Of a stretch of DNA of 64,000 nucleotides, positions 1-11,349 are shown piece by piece. The notes under the pieces are model-generated. The model ran no database searches. It had not been told where the DNA came from and was given only the letters and a program-made list of their open reading frames with translations. This DNA comes from Bryoerythrophyllum caledonicum. Its lineage: Eukaryota > Streptophyta > Bryopsida > Pottiales > Pottiaceae. The stretch covers positions 16,384,291 through 16,448,290 of the forward strand of contig OZ020515.1 in NCBI GenBank assembly GCA_963971425.1, in the 5' to 3' direction. Position 1 is the first letter of the stretch, and each line of letters begins with the position of its first letter. The translations under genes were made by a program, and so were the position numbers.

Positions 1-1190
1 TTTTTTACCACTTGCAAAGTTGCAATCGATCATGTCTATAGTGGTAGGTGACATTTGTTGAATCCGTACTTAATAAGAGGACAACATTTCTCATTCTCAA
101 GCATCCTTTGAAATTTCTTATACTAATCATGGAAATTCAATTGCAAGAAAGAAAGATCGGAGAGAAAAAATAGCGCAATCTCGGAAGAAGAGAAGAAACA
201 AAATACCAAAGAATAGAAAATGTATAATTCATACTTTATTTTCATAGTAAGTATTTTTAAGCATTTACTTTTGAATCCAATGTTTTTTTCCTTACAAGTG
301 CATCAAAGTAGTATGCATTGACAATTTTTTTACATCATAAGGAAATATTTTTCATAAGGACCACATGATTTGCACTATGTATTTGCAATTGTATATGAAG
401 CACTAACATAAACATTTTGTGTAGACTTTGAAGAGGTTTTTTCCTTATTAGCCATTTGATAATTCTTTCTAAGAATTATATCCTATCCATTTGAAATCAT
501 ATACTCATATTCTCAAATAAAACATACAACAATTTATTAAACTCTCTCACACTATTTTCCAATATCACAAAATATGCAAATGTATATTGAATAAAGGAGT
601 AAAAATCCATAAAATTTGAAATAAAACTAAAGATTCATCTAATCTTTGTTGTTTTTGGCATCATCATCATCAGCCCTTTTGTTTTTGGCTAAAATGGGCC
701 AGATTGCTAAAATGAAAAACTCCGTGCTATAAGGCCTTTGTTAAAAATTGGAGAAAAAAAGAAAAAAAAGCCAAATTCCGCTATGGCATCCCACGTCCGA
801 AGCTAGAAGGCGAGAAAGTTGGGCTTGCATGAGCCAAATGTAGGGGACGTGGATCCACCACGTAGACAAGGTTGGTCACCATTAAGCTCCCGATTGAAGG
901 CATTGACGTTTGGAATTAGAATTCAAAAATAAAATTCTGACATAGTGGCCAATTAGATAGGCCATCTTGTGCATTAGTATATGATAGTTGTTCTTAGTAT
1001 CAATGAATGTGTAAATCTCCAATCAATTAATTTGTTGTTGATTCCTCTAGGAACTTGAGCTTTGATTTCATTTTCCTACTTGGAGCCTAATTGCTTCCAT
1101 TCCACTTTCTCAATCGCCACACATTTCCACCTCGCACCTCTCTCAAAAGCCAAAATTGCCACAACTCCCCTTCCGTTGTAGCCACTATGG
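1..1190. other. AT-rich intergenic sequence, no gene seen
   Basis: No convincing coding region or repeat boundary is visible. The stretch is strongly A/T-rich, with one slightly less AT-rich segment near 780-900 that holds a short GTGGATCCACCAC palindrome. It lies downstream of the minus-strand decayed gene that ends near 1,191. Confidence 0.5.
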
Positions 1191-2134
1191 CTATCTCATG
1201 AAAACAAAAAAAAAGGGCTGATCATCATCTTCTTCTTCTTTCTCTTTATTGTTGTTGATGTCAAGATCTTTGGCATGTCTATCTGCGTAGACGGAACACA
1301 ATGTTTCAACACGCTCTATGGAAAGAATGTTCTTCAAAAAATGGAAGACATTTTTCTCTACATTCACATAGCGTTCAATCAACACCTTCCCCTCTTTGTA
1401 ACTATAACTGAAAAAACATCGTGTTAGAAAAATAAATCAACATAATTGAAATTTTGTATATGTGGAGTTGAACATTTATAAGAGTACAACGCACATGACA
1501 CACTAAACTTACATGGCTTCAATGGAACATTGGCGGTGTCATTCTACTAACTCCTTCACAGTAGAAGCTCTCTTCTACAAACTCTTTCTTCAATTTTTGC
1601 GCTCACCAAATGCACCCTTCATGTCATTCAATAAGCAATATCCACCGGGTCTGCACCACGGCCACACTTCAACTTCATAACAACCGCGGCAAAATGAGAA
1701 TTGTATGGAAGCGCATCAATCTTCATGGCATCCAACTCCCCAAGTCGTTCCTTCTTTGCCTCAAGGTACGTGCTTCACTTATTTCCCATCAATGTCACAA
1801 GGAATGGTTTGAACATTTTAATGCGGGTGGCCTCAGCCTCTGCATTTTCCAACAAAGCCTCCGTCGCCTTCGTCCACGCGTTAAGTTTTCTCCAAAACTC
1901 CTCTCTTTGTCTCTTGAAATGATTGGTCAAAGTCTTTGTGTTTATCCTCCGGGAGTTAATACTGCCAAGTCCGGGTTCTACCTTGGACAGACGACCAAGA
2001 GACAAAGCCGTCAATTCCATCCTAGGGTGATCACATAGGTGTTTACCTAGGTGTCTCCGAAGCTTCCCCCAACGCATAGTTTTCCACCAAACAGTGTCAT
2101 GGCTTGGCGGTGAGAAGAACTTCTTCAAAGTCAC
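1191..2134 (-). pseudogene. decayed gene of unknown family (D)
   Basis: Not recognised. Reading right to left, an open frame from 2,134 to 1,775 is followed in the same frame, after a TGA, by another coherent stretch (motifs STYLEAKKERLGELDAMK and MKLKCGRGADPVDIAY) until further stops. A third open piece at 1,385-1,191 in another frame has an acidic Lys/Glu/Asp-rich tail (NNNKEKEEEDDD). The segment AWTKATEALLENAEAEATR looks helical, possibly coiled coil. Consistent charged composition across the stops suggests a real gene broken by stops and frameshifts, most likely from a transposon. No catalytic motif is visible. Confidence 0.4.
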
Positions 2135-2289
2135 GTTTGAGAACAGCTAATGGTAAGCCCAAGAGCACCACCGCAAGAAAAAATCATCAAATAAGTAAGA
2201 ATAATATAAGAATCCATGAACCTTGAACCTCGTCTAAATATAGAATTATAATCACATTACAAAGAAGAATCAAAGAAGTATTTTAAACT

Positions 2290-2716
2290 ACCTATACCCG
2301 TCACAAAATACAAAAGCCTCGAATTTGTTACTATGTCATACAAGACATTGACAAAATAAGTTTAACATCTTATAAAGAATAAAAGTAGTCACCAACATAT
2401 CACTCATGAATATGCAATACCCGTCATGACCATGGAAAGGATGGAAAAAACATCGGTGGTCCACTCTAAAATACCCGTCACGACCTATAATGATGAAAGT
2501 GGTCACTTCCAAACACCCATAAATGTGCAATACCCGTCACTACCATGCAAAGATTGGAAAAATGTCCCTAATCCACTCTAAAATATCCATTACAACACAG
2601 TAAAAAAACAAAATAGTCACCAATGTACACACCAAACTATGCAATATCCGTCACGGCGTGGAAAGCATGGAGAAAAAATCACTTGACCAAAATGAAATAC
2701 CCGTCACCGTGATAAT
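2290..2716. repeat. tandem array, 113-114 bp unit
   Basis: The phrase GCAATACCCGTCA recurs at 2,414, 2,527 and 2,641, giving a period of 113-114 bp. Each unit carries a second, half-unit occurrence of ATACCCGTCAC preceded by CCACTCTAAA. About three units plus a partial one are present. The solo LTR begins immediately after the last CCCGTCAC box, so the LTR interrupts or abuts the array. Confidence 0.7.
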
Positions 2717-4713
2717 TGTAGAGCCAAAATGACAAAAATAATTTTTTTCAGAAAAATAAGTGTAAAAAGGGTTGTAGATATATGGAGAATCAAATAATTA
2801 ATGATTATATTTACACTAAATAATTAATTAATTAAAAAGCACCTATTCATATCCAAGAATTAGGAAATAATGAAAAAGGGTTGAACTCGCACCCTTTGGG
2901 TAGAGTGTACCTCTTCATAAACAGATATGAATAGATGTAAAGATTTAGTGGGATTAATCTTAATGGTTAATTCTAGGGAAAACCTCTTCCCAAGAGGTGT
3001 ACCTCTTGGATGTAGAGTAGAATGACTAGCTTGATTTTTTAGCATTCTTTGCCATTACCATAGCAATTCCTTGGAGGAAGATTGGAGTGAGCCCTAGCTT
3101 TAGGTGAAAAAGCTAATCGATGACTCTTAATGTTGTAAGAGTATTTAATTATATGTATATATATATATAATTGAATTTGCATATGTAGAGTCTTGTGTGT
3201 GACTTGAGTCATATGTATAATTACAATAATATGTGAACTTCATTGACTAAATTTGACATTGTGTGTTGTAAATGCAAGTGCATGCATTAGGTATTAATTG
3301 TGGATAAAATTCCTCTGCATAAATGCATTACATAATTATTCTTCATGGAATAAGTTAGGGAAATACCCTAACTATAAAGTTGTGTGTGTGACCTTGTGTG
3401 TGTTGGAGCATTAATCACAAGTGTGAAACTTAATAGAGTTGATGCGAAATTAAGTGACCTAATGCATAAGGAGTGTGGTGCATAAGTACTTAATAAGATC
3501 TCAAGTGAGAGTGAGCGTAACTTGAGAATCTTAAGAATAAGAGTAGAGTTCTTATTCATGTTGATACAATTTATGCAATAAACATCAAGAGTGACATACC
3601 TTGATGCATGACAAAGAGTGTCATATGCATACATATAATCAGCATTAAGTCTAGCCTTAACGGAAGGGATTCTTTAAGGTAGGCTAATTTGTGAGCATTC
3701 AAAGAATCTATCATTAGAGAGTAAATAAGGTATAAATCCTTAAGGAAGACTCAAGCAAGAGCATAGAAACTTAAGAATCTTAAATCCAAGATTGGATAAT
3801 ATAAGTTTATGAAGATTAAGAATTTGAGTACTAGGAGACCCTTAAGTTTAAGGGCTTGGACTTAAAGGTGTGTATGGGCAAGAGTATAGGACATCATTTG
3901 CATTAAAAAATATGCACTCCCTGCTTTGGTAGTCTTAAGTCGAGAACTTAAGAACATGGTAATGCTGATTTGGTCTAAACTGTGCGTATTCTTAAAGGAT
4001 CAGTCCTAAGTAAGAGTGTGAGTGCTTAAGAACCTTAAGACTAGAGGCTATGTCCTTAAGAATATAGAGTCGACCACGAGTGAAGACTTAAGTAACAGTC
4101 ATATATCTTAAAGACTAAGTGTTACGGCTTATGGAAGATAAGTGTAAGTGTAGGATACCGTTTGTCTTAAAGGGTTAAGTATGGACGAGTGAACTTAAGT
4201 GGAGATTTAAGAGGTGAACTCCTTAAGACTTAAGTTAACTTGTGTGTGTAATTTTTGAAACTAACCCTTGTATTAAGTACGTGATCACGTGGACCGAGTG
4301 GACGGACATGAGAAGTGGATCGAATTGCATGAGGTAAGACTTTGAATTCTTAAAGGGCTTAATTAAGAAACCAATATAATGAGAATTAATGGAATCTTCC
4401 ATTAGCTCAGTGTGGCATATGTTTAGGAATTAGTGGTACAAGCACAATCTTAAAAGGACTAATGTTCCTTCTTAAGGCACGAGAGATCCTTTGGGGTTAT
4501 ACTTTGTAGATGGACACCTTAAGAGTGATGCTAACAGCCCTATTTTCCTAAAAGATAGCTAGATAACCTTAAGATTTAATCGAGAGGATAGCTTTAACTA
4601 CACAATTAAGCTTCAATTACTTAAAACTAGACGTATGATCATCCCCGTAACAAATCCTATGAGGTGTGGATATACTTGGGTGTTTTGTTGGAGTAGTAAA
4701 AAACCACTCTACA
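2717..4713 (+). mobile_element. solo LTR, copy 1 (~2.0 kb)
   Basis: It starts TGTAGAG and ends CTCTACA (TG...CA with 7-bp inverted ends). Perfect 5-bp target duplications ATAAT lie at 2,712-2,716 and 4,714-4,718. It is full-length similar to 44,586-46,567, which has a different 5-bp duplication, so the two are independent insertions of one family. No coding region or internal retrotransposon domain lies inside. TG/CA ends with 5-bp duplications are typical of LTR retrotransposons, so this is best read as a solo LTR left by LTR-LTR recombination. The strand is nominal. Confidence 0.85.
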
Positions 4714-4763
4714 ATAATTACCCAAAATATGTCACACACTACTTCTACCTCAACAATTCATAC

Positions 4764-4850
4764 TTAACCCCTAAAGGACCAAGACATTTTCCCATCAAAA
4801 TCACTCAAAAACTGCCATTTTTCCCATCAAAATCATGCAATTATTAGTGA
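4764..4850 (+). repeat. R3-family (piggyBac-like) terminal sequence, left-type end
   Basis: A TTAA at 4,764-4,767 is followed by CCCCTAAAGGACCAAGACAT. The same start is seen, inverted, at 13,330 and at 41,707, and the next ~30 bp align with the end of the complete R3 element (CAAAATCACTCAAAAACTGC here against CAAAAACACTTCAAAACTGC there). The partner end of this copy is uncertain; 13,330 is the nearest inverted match. Confidence 0.5.
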
Positions 4851-5164
4851 CAAATCATGCAAAAAAACATAATTTCAAATTACAAAAAAGTGTGAAGATG
4901 CATAATTTTTATGGAAAAAATAGAAAGAGATGGTTAAGTATTACCTTATAAATGATTGTATACCTACAAATGATTCACCTCCTCGTACCTCCAGCAGCTG
5001 CAACTATCAATGTTGTCTGGATACGTTTCAGTACCTGTCTATGTACATCCCGCGCTCATAGGGGGCGAGAGGGATCCCACGGGAATAGGCGCCATTGGAG
5101 AGTCTGTTGTAGCTGCGATGCTGGGAGATGGAGCTACGATTCTTGGTCCGCGTATGGCCGGATG

Positions 5165-5235
5165 CCGGGTGGGCGGGGTACCGAAGGCGGACGGAGGGCA
5201 GGTACGGGGTCCGTGGAGGGCGGGTACGGAGAATT
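5165..5235. repeat. GGGCGNGTAC minisatellite patch 1
   Basis: Three cores, GGGCGGGGTAC at 5,171, GGGCAGGTAC at 5,196 and GGGCGGGTAC at 5,218, are spaced 22-25 bp apart. They sit inside a GC-rich island (about 5,030-5,340) surrounded by AT-rich sequence. The same core recurs in at least seven other patches in this window. Open frames crossing the island in several phases appear to be by-products of its GC content. Confidence 0.55.
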
Positions 5236-5239
5236 TGGA

Positions 5240-6430
5240 GGGGATCGGAGGCTGTGAGCTGGGCTCGGACTGCCGCTAGGACTTTGTTTGTGTCGTGGGG
5301 ATGAGGGAGGATGGGGTGGCTGGCCTCCTTACGTATAAGCTCGCTCAACGAGGGGATTAGCTTGCCCTAGGCATAAACCCTTGAAGGCTTGAAGCACTAC
5401 CCTCCTTAACCCTTAAGGTACTGTATATTGTAGTCTAGTGGTTTGTAATTCTCAAAGTTAATCGAAATTAACCTTAAGCGAGTCCACCTAACCAAATCGT
5501 TTCCAAGGATTTTTATCGTGCATCAAACTCTTAAATCTTAACAACACTTCACACTTAATACCTAAGCACATCCTGGAGGATGGCTTCCCCGGTACCTTAG
5601 TAACCGGTAACAAGTAACCACAAGTGTTTAATTTAAACTCTGTTGAACGTCAGAGTAGTTTTCCGGTAAGTTGTTGCAGTGCTCGGAAAGTCACTGTTCT
5701 CCGTTCTCGCAGTTCAGAGGCCACAATATCCACAATCTAACTCTACACCTTGAAAGAGTTAAAAATGTTGCAGCCGGTTAATGGTCTTTACAATCTACTG
5801 GAAACTTGTCCTTGTAAACTGGCCACCGAAGCCCGGGTTCCAAATACAACTACATCCAATGAATCAATCAAAGAAAATACAAGACTCACAACAATCTAAT
5901 GCTAAGAAAATCACATAAGCAAGACTACCATCCATGGGGATCGTTGGAACTCATTCACTGTAAGGGTAGAAACTCCGAAATACTCCGGACTCAGGCTTAG
6001 CCGAGATCTCTCCTGGTGTACGAAGAGGGGGGATATCACTCCTCCTCCCCACCAATCCAAACACTTCCCACTTAAGGGAGGCTATCATAAATAGCCGTGG
6101 GCTTGCTGGATCCCATCCGGTAGGCAACTCTTTCCGGTCCCATCGGTGAAGGGTTTGAAGTAGATCTCGGATTTTACTCCACCTATATAATTTGGATATC
6201 CTACACCCTCCGAAAGCCTCTACTTACACTCAATCACATAACACTCAACAAGCCACAACCTTGCACATCCTAGCAAAGACTCACCAGGAGGACTCAACCC
6301 TCTCTCCCTCTACTCACACAAGCTCAATAAAGACTCTAAATACAAGCAATGAAGGCAGGACACGAGCAAAAGAACAAAGAGAAGAGTACTTAACACAAGA
6401 TCACAAGGCTCCTTAAGTACACAAAGGCTA
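5240..6430. other. non-coding stretch between patch 1 and the 65-bp array
   Basis: No convincing gene. CCGGTAA-type phrases (for example near 5,590-5,610) also occur inside the neighbouring A1 element, so this is probably the 3' part of A1. The left boundary of A1 could not be fixed. Confidence 0.35.
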
Positions 6431-6432
6431 CT

Positions 6433-6617
6433 AGCTACCCTCCACTCTAGATCTCCTAAAGGTGGAAATGGCATCTAGAGAGTGCACTAAAGTCAATAAC
6501 TACCCTCCAAAAGTAGATCTACAAAAGTACAAAATGCCATCTAGAGAGTGCAGTAAAGTCAATAGCTACCCTCCAAAAGTAGATCCACAAAAGTACAAAA
6601 TGGCATCTAGATCCTAA
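6433..6617. repeat. tandem repeat, 65-66 bp unit, ~2.8 copies
   Basis: Units beginning AGCTACCCTCC or AACTACCCTCC start at 6,433, 6,498 and 6,564. Each contains an ATGGCATCTAGA-like box and AGTGCANTAAAGTCAAT. It lies just beyond the 3' end of the A1 gene. Confidence 0.75.
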
Positions 6618-6871
6618 AATTAAGGGTAGCCTAGTCACCGGCGGATTACTGGTAGACCGGTAAACCGGAAGACTTCCGGTCCTAGACCGGTAAACATTTT
6701 CCTAACAAAAGTAAGTAGCCGGAGAAACCACTCAAGTGGTAGAGACCGGGTGTACAACGGGGCCCCATTGACATCACTACTTTCATCCTTGTCTTTATAT
6801 CTAGCAACTTCAACAACATCCCATCAATCGGTGGGATAAATCAACAATAACACATAATATGTAACAAAGGC

Positions 6872-8418
6872 TCAACTGGAAGACTCATCCGATTGATCCA
6901 TAGAGGGATTGTCAAGAAGGTTGGAAATACCCACATGGTCAAGAGAATCCACTGGAAGGTTGGATGTCTCAAACGGGAGGTCTACCGATAGATTGGGAGT
7001 AACCATCAATAGGTCAGATGTATCTATAGATATATGAGGAGCCTCCATGAGATCAAAGAGTATGGCCACTGAAGACTCCACCAAGGAATCCGGTGGTGAG
7101 AAAGGAAGGTCAACCGATTCCTTCTCGATAGGTTTTACCGGGAGGCCTCATTTCCTCTCGTAAACTTTCACAATCCACTCCTTGGAGGATGGGGAATCCA
7201 CCCGACTCACCGGTGTTTGAATCAATGGGTCATCCTCCTCTTCTGAAGAAGATTTTTCACAGACAAATTTTCTCTTCTTCCGAGGCGCACTCCAAGCTTG
7301 CAATGGTATGGTGGTACTCGGTTGACCGGCAAGGAACTTGGTCAACGTCACGATAGTCTCTTGGGAAGTGGTCTTCGAGTCATGGAGCTTCTATTGAGTG
7401 GCCCGGAGATCCCTCTTCATCTTGGTCACTAGTTCTAGGTTCTCCCGAGCCGCGGGTAAGATGTTGCGGTTGTCTTCCACTCCAAAAATCTTCCGGAGAA
7501 TCATTTGGAGACTCCTTGCCTCCATTAGCTCTATCTCCATCTCTTGGACCTCCCGGGTCACCTCCGGGAAGAACTTGGCTATGTTGTCCACGAGAGTGAG
7601 TTACTTGGATGCCCCGGGTGGTGGTGGTGGTTTCTCTCGGTGAGACCGGGAGGTCCTTCCTTCACTGGAGATTGCTTGAGATGAAGAGGCTTCTTGTGGA
7701 TTTGCCGGTATCGCAACCGGGACTCTGGGCGTTGGGGAGGAGCTCGGGGAGAGTGATCTAGAGGAGCCATTCCTTGTCTCCACATCTTTTTCTCTTCCAA
7801 CTCCAGACAATGGTGATGCTCATACAAATGCATGAGATATGGAGTCAAGAAGGTCTTGGTGCATCCACCTTGTTGAATTGTCCGGAGTTGAGGCTAAATT
7901 GCCTCAACCAACAAAGACCCCCAATCCGGAGAGGATTCCCCAAAAATTGCTCCGATGTAGGCGGTGGCTAACCGGGCCGTGACTCTTTCACGTTGGTTGG
8001 GATGGAGGATTGGGTTTAGAAACTCAATCGCCCTTCTCAACCGATGATTTGTGAATTGGTCACTCCGGTAGCATTCCGACGCATTGTATGGGCTCAATAC
8101 ATGTTCTTCTAGCAGCACCCGGTTGACTCTGGATATCCATCCCTCCCCCTGACAAAGAGAGTACACTTTGCGCCATACCTCCATGGTCCAAGACCGTGGA
8201 TTGGCCCGGTAGACTCCCCAAGGTGTCCCCGGAGGCTGCAACTCCGCCACCGCACGTCCCCTCTGGAATACCCACGGCTTCTCGTAGAATCCTCTGCACC
8301 CCATCCGGATATGGTCCCCTTCCAGCTGTTCACCTTTTGTAGTTCCCTCCCACTTGTTATGGTCACCTTTCGAAAGTGTTATCGACATCGGTAGAGCCAT
8401 GTTGTCCGGGATGGACAA
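6872..8418 (-). pseudogene. family A gene, copy A1, decayed
   Basis: This minus-strand gene of about 515 codons is broken into several open pieces (8,418-7,894, 7,848-7,579, 7,591-7,391, 7,351-7,148, 7,084-6,872). It matches A2 (28,061-29,729, plus strand) in order: a GC(R/F)xFxxxPWxF start, then WTxxxWxxVY, GEG and SR, then RRxxEFLxPI, then TxxLAxxxxGAxxGE, then a MYHMYEH-like box (here LMHLYEH) followed by charged helices. The tail is Ser/Pro/Arg-rich with an acidic SSSEEEDD run. No nuclease, polymerase or transposase motif is visible. The matching architecture in two divergent copies argues for a real protein family carried by a mobile element. Function unknown; a gag-like or accessory role is speculation. 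Confidence 0.6.
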
Positions 8419-8419
8419 A

Positions 8420-9400
8420 CTTCGTGAAGTGCCTGTACTTCCACCAATCTCCCTATTAACTTATCACAAACTCCGGTCTTGCCCGGAAAACATAAGTATA
8501 TCGAACAATCGGTCTACTTTCTCTGGAAAACTTTACTAGACTAACGTGGATGTAGATATTGCACGTATTTAGTAACACGACAAATAAAACAACATCACAA
8601 GTCACCATTTTGAAGAGGTGACATGGGAAACAAGAAGTGGGAAGAGGGCTTCCCGGTTGACCCGGAAGACTGGGAAAAAAATAGAAAAATTAGGCAAGAC
8701 CTAGTGATGAGGGAGGAAATGGAGAAAACATAAAGGATACCTTTGCCACAAGGCCGGGACAATAGTAAACCAACGGTGGCATACTAGGGTAGTCTTGCAA
8801 GTGCAAGAAACTATGATCTAGGTCATACAAGGTCTAGATAGAGTCTACCTGTAGACTTTTTTTAGACTGGAGAGGAAGTAACCGGAAATCACCTTGGTAG
8901 CAAAAGAGAGAAAAAGACTTAACAAATAAGGAAGTTTGAAAAAACAAAAGAAACCCAATATGGGGCAAAAATCACATTTTTCCCCAACTTATTGCCACCT
9001 CCTTGTTGCACCCGCAACCTCCTTCAATATTGGTCTTGTCTCTTGGATCTTCTCGCCGCGGCCACGAACCTCCTTGCACCACTTCGACGCCTAGGAATCT
9101 CCACCAACTTATCAAAAAGGCTCCCCACCACCAAACCCTAGGTGTCACTAATCTCCTCCAAACCCTAGTTTGTGCGCACCTCTTCCACCACCTTCAAGAC
9201 ACTTGAAAAAGCCTCCCAAAAGCCTTTTCAACCCCTTTGAAATCTTCTTAAAAAATCTCCTTCAAAAACTTCTTCAAAAACTTCTTCTAAACTCCCACTT
9301 CCTCAATTAAAATCCCAACTTCTAAACCTACAAGAAAGAGAGCGAGAAAGAGATAGAGAGGGGGAAAAACTAGATAGGGAGAGATTAGAGTAGGAGGGAG
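8420..9400. other. upstream region of A1, no separate gene
   Basis: This is the presumed 5' leader of the minus-strand A1 gene. It includes purine- and pyrimidine-rich stretches (around 9,230-9,400) but no supportable reading frame. Confidence 0.35.
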
Positions 9401-9479
9401 AAGGAAAAAATTGCGAGAGAGGGGGGTCGAGGATAGAGATGCGACCTATGGGGGGTTAGGAAAGACATTGCAAGGAAGG

Positions 9480-9655
9480 GAGGCAGTGAGGGCAACTAAC
9501 TGGCTGTCCCCTCTAGCGAGTGCCATTGGTCAGTTGGCTACCCGACATATGCCCGGGTGGGCGCGGTCCGGGTTGCGCCGGCACTTAGATCTCACAACTC
9601 GGCCCGGTGGCCATGCCTCGGTCGGGCGGTACAACCCTCGCCGGCTGGGGGGTAC
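9480..9655. repeat. GGGCGNGTAC-type GC patch 2
   Basis: A GC-rich patch upstream of A1 contains GGTGGGCGCGGTCC near 9,556 and GGGCGGTAC at 9,624. It stops abruptly at an AT-rich microsatellite (TAATTAATTAATTAATTATT, from about 9,656). The cores resemble those upstream of the B genes. Confidence 0.45.
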
Positions 9656-9659
9656 TTAA

Positions 9660-10146
9660 TTAATTAATTAATTATTATTTTATTTTATTTTATTTTTAAT
9701 TCTTTTATTTATTTTCTTTATTTTCTTGATTTTCCCTTTTTATATTTTGTTTCATATAACTAAATCCTTATTCTTTCAAATAAGAATTTGTGTCTACAAT
9801 AATCAAAACAAAAAGAAGGAACTCAAGCTAACCTCCTTATTAATCTAACTACCTTCTAAACTTAACTAATTAATTTAGGCTAAGTGGCGATTTTAAGAAT
9901 ACATCCCGGAACCTCTTCCATGACTTTTTAATTTGTTTTCCGGGAATAAAACTAGTGAGTTTTAGACCCGGTTTTATCACCACTATAAACCTAATTAAGC
10001 ATTTTCCTATTTCCATTATTTGCTATCTTATCTATTTCTACCCAACACTAGCTACTTCTCTAGTTAATTAAGACTAAAAATCACAATTTAACTAATTTTT
10101 TGGTAGGGGCAACCAAGTGGGAGTTTTAGACTCCCACACTGTGACA
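9660..10146. other. AT-rich non-coding stretch, probable right part of A1
   Basis: There is no coding signal. A short hairpin GTGGGAG-TTTTA-GACTCCCAC lies near 10,110-10,131, immediately before R3-type sequence begins at about 10,147. The right boundary of the A1 element is probably here but no target duplication was found. Confidence 0.3.
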
Positions 10147-10880
10147 GTTTCACACCAAAAACACTTCAAAATAGATGGATTCCAGTGCAATGAATATAGA
10201 AGGAAACAAAAACTTTGATTTCTAGTTTTGACCGTAGGATCTCAAATACAACTTATTCAATAACATACTCAAAAAAATCCATAAACTTTGACCGCACAGA
10301 AAGAAAGATTATAGTGTTTGAAGTCAAACAAATGGTTCATTTTCTTCCCTGCGTTCAGTGGATCAGTAGACTTTGACTTCACTTGGTGTAAAATTTTTGC
10401 ACTACACAAGGTCTAAATCCATTACGGTTACCATTGTGTTAAGCGCGATGTTAGTTCCCAACACACCAGATTTTAGATGTAGAAGAGGGGTGTAGTATAT
10501 TCTAAACAACTCTGCAAAGAATGGAGGTTAAAAAATTGCCAATTCGCGATTGAATTTTTTGTGAAATTAATATGTTTTAGATTGATAATTTGAATGGTCA
10601 ATAAGAAGATTTACACTACATAGTGTTGTGGAAAAAAAATAAAAAATAAAATGAAAATCTCTAAGTTTTATGTGGAAAAGAAGAAGTTTTTTTGGTACCT
10701 TGCCCGGCAATGTGTGAAAATGTTTGACTTGGGTTAATATGCTAATTTTCACTAAAGACAAGAACTTTTTTTTGACATTATGAAGGAAAATATATTACTT
10801 GCTAGTATTGAAAATCTCACATTCAATAGAGTGTCCTAGAAATTTTTTTGGAGGTGTTCGAAGTGCCCGCTCGGCTTTTT
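10147..10880 (+). repeat. R3-family repeat, copy 1 (5' end missing)
   Basis: From CACACCAAAAACACTTCAAA at about 10,150 the sequence follows the R3 element at 40,663-41,707 (inverted there) and the interrupted copy at 41,850-43,560. Landmarks are TTTTTGCACTACACAAGG, ATTGCCAATTC, TTACTTGCTAGTATTGAAAA and TTGGAG. The TTAA-CCCCTAAAGG terminus seen in the complete copy is absent here. No protein is encoded. Confidence 0.65.
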
Positions 10881-11349
10881 GGCTTTTGTAGGTCCCCCTT
10901 TGGCTAAATTTAGGCCCCCATTCAAAAACAAAATAGGGGCCAGGTTTTGGCCCCACCACCTCATCCCCACCCGGTAAGTCCAAGCGTGGGGATGTCCTGT
11001 CAAATCGCAGAAAAATGACCCCATGCAATTTAGACGGGTCCCACCTTGGGTAAATTCCAGCGAGGGGTCAATTCGCCCTGGCCCAGGAAGGAGCGTTCGG
11101 ACCTGCGTCTGCTCCATTGTGCGCATATTCTGTCGGATGCCTTGTGAATCCGGTTGGCTCCACCATAAAACTCGCCCCTGATGTTGATGGATCACAAACT
11201 GTCGCCCGGATCACCTATCAATAATCCATCTACCCTGCTCATCTGTAGTCGATCGCCATCGCCAAGCATCGTTTCCTTTGTAGGACTCTCACTAGTCAAG
11301 AGATCAGATTGCCTCTCTGTTGGTTCAGTTTCGTTGCTACTTCTGCACC
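10881..11349. other. upstream region of the GSTF gene
   Basis: Similarity to the R3 repeats fades at about 10,880. The rest becomes GC-richer toward the GSTF start and presumably holds its promoter and leader. No clear TATA box or other element could be assigned. Confidence 0.35.

Noticed and set aside
4952-5348. Three overlapping frames in the GC island near 5.1 kb as a gene
   Set aside because: All frames are open for similar lengths, no domain is recognisable, and the island contains the minisatellite core.
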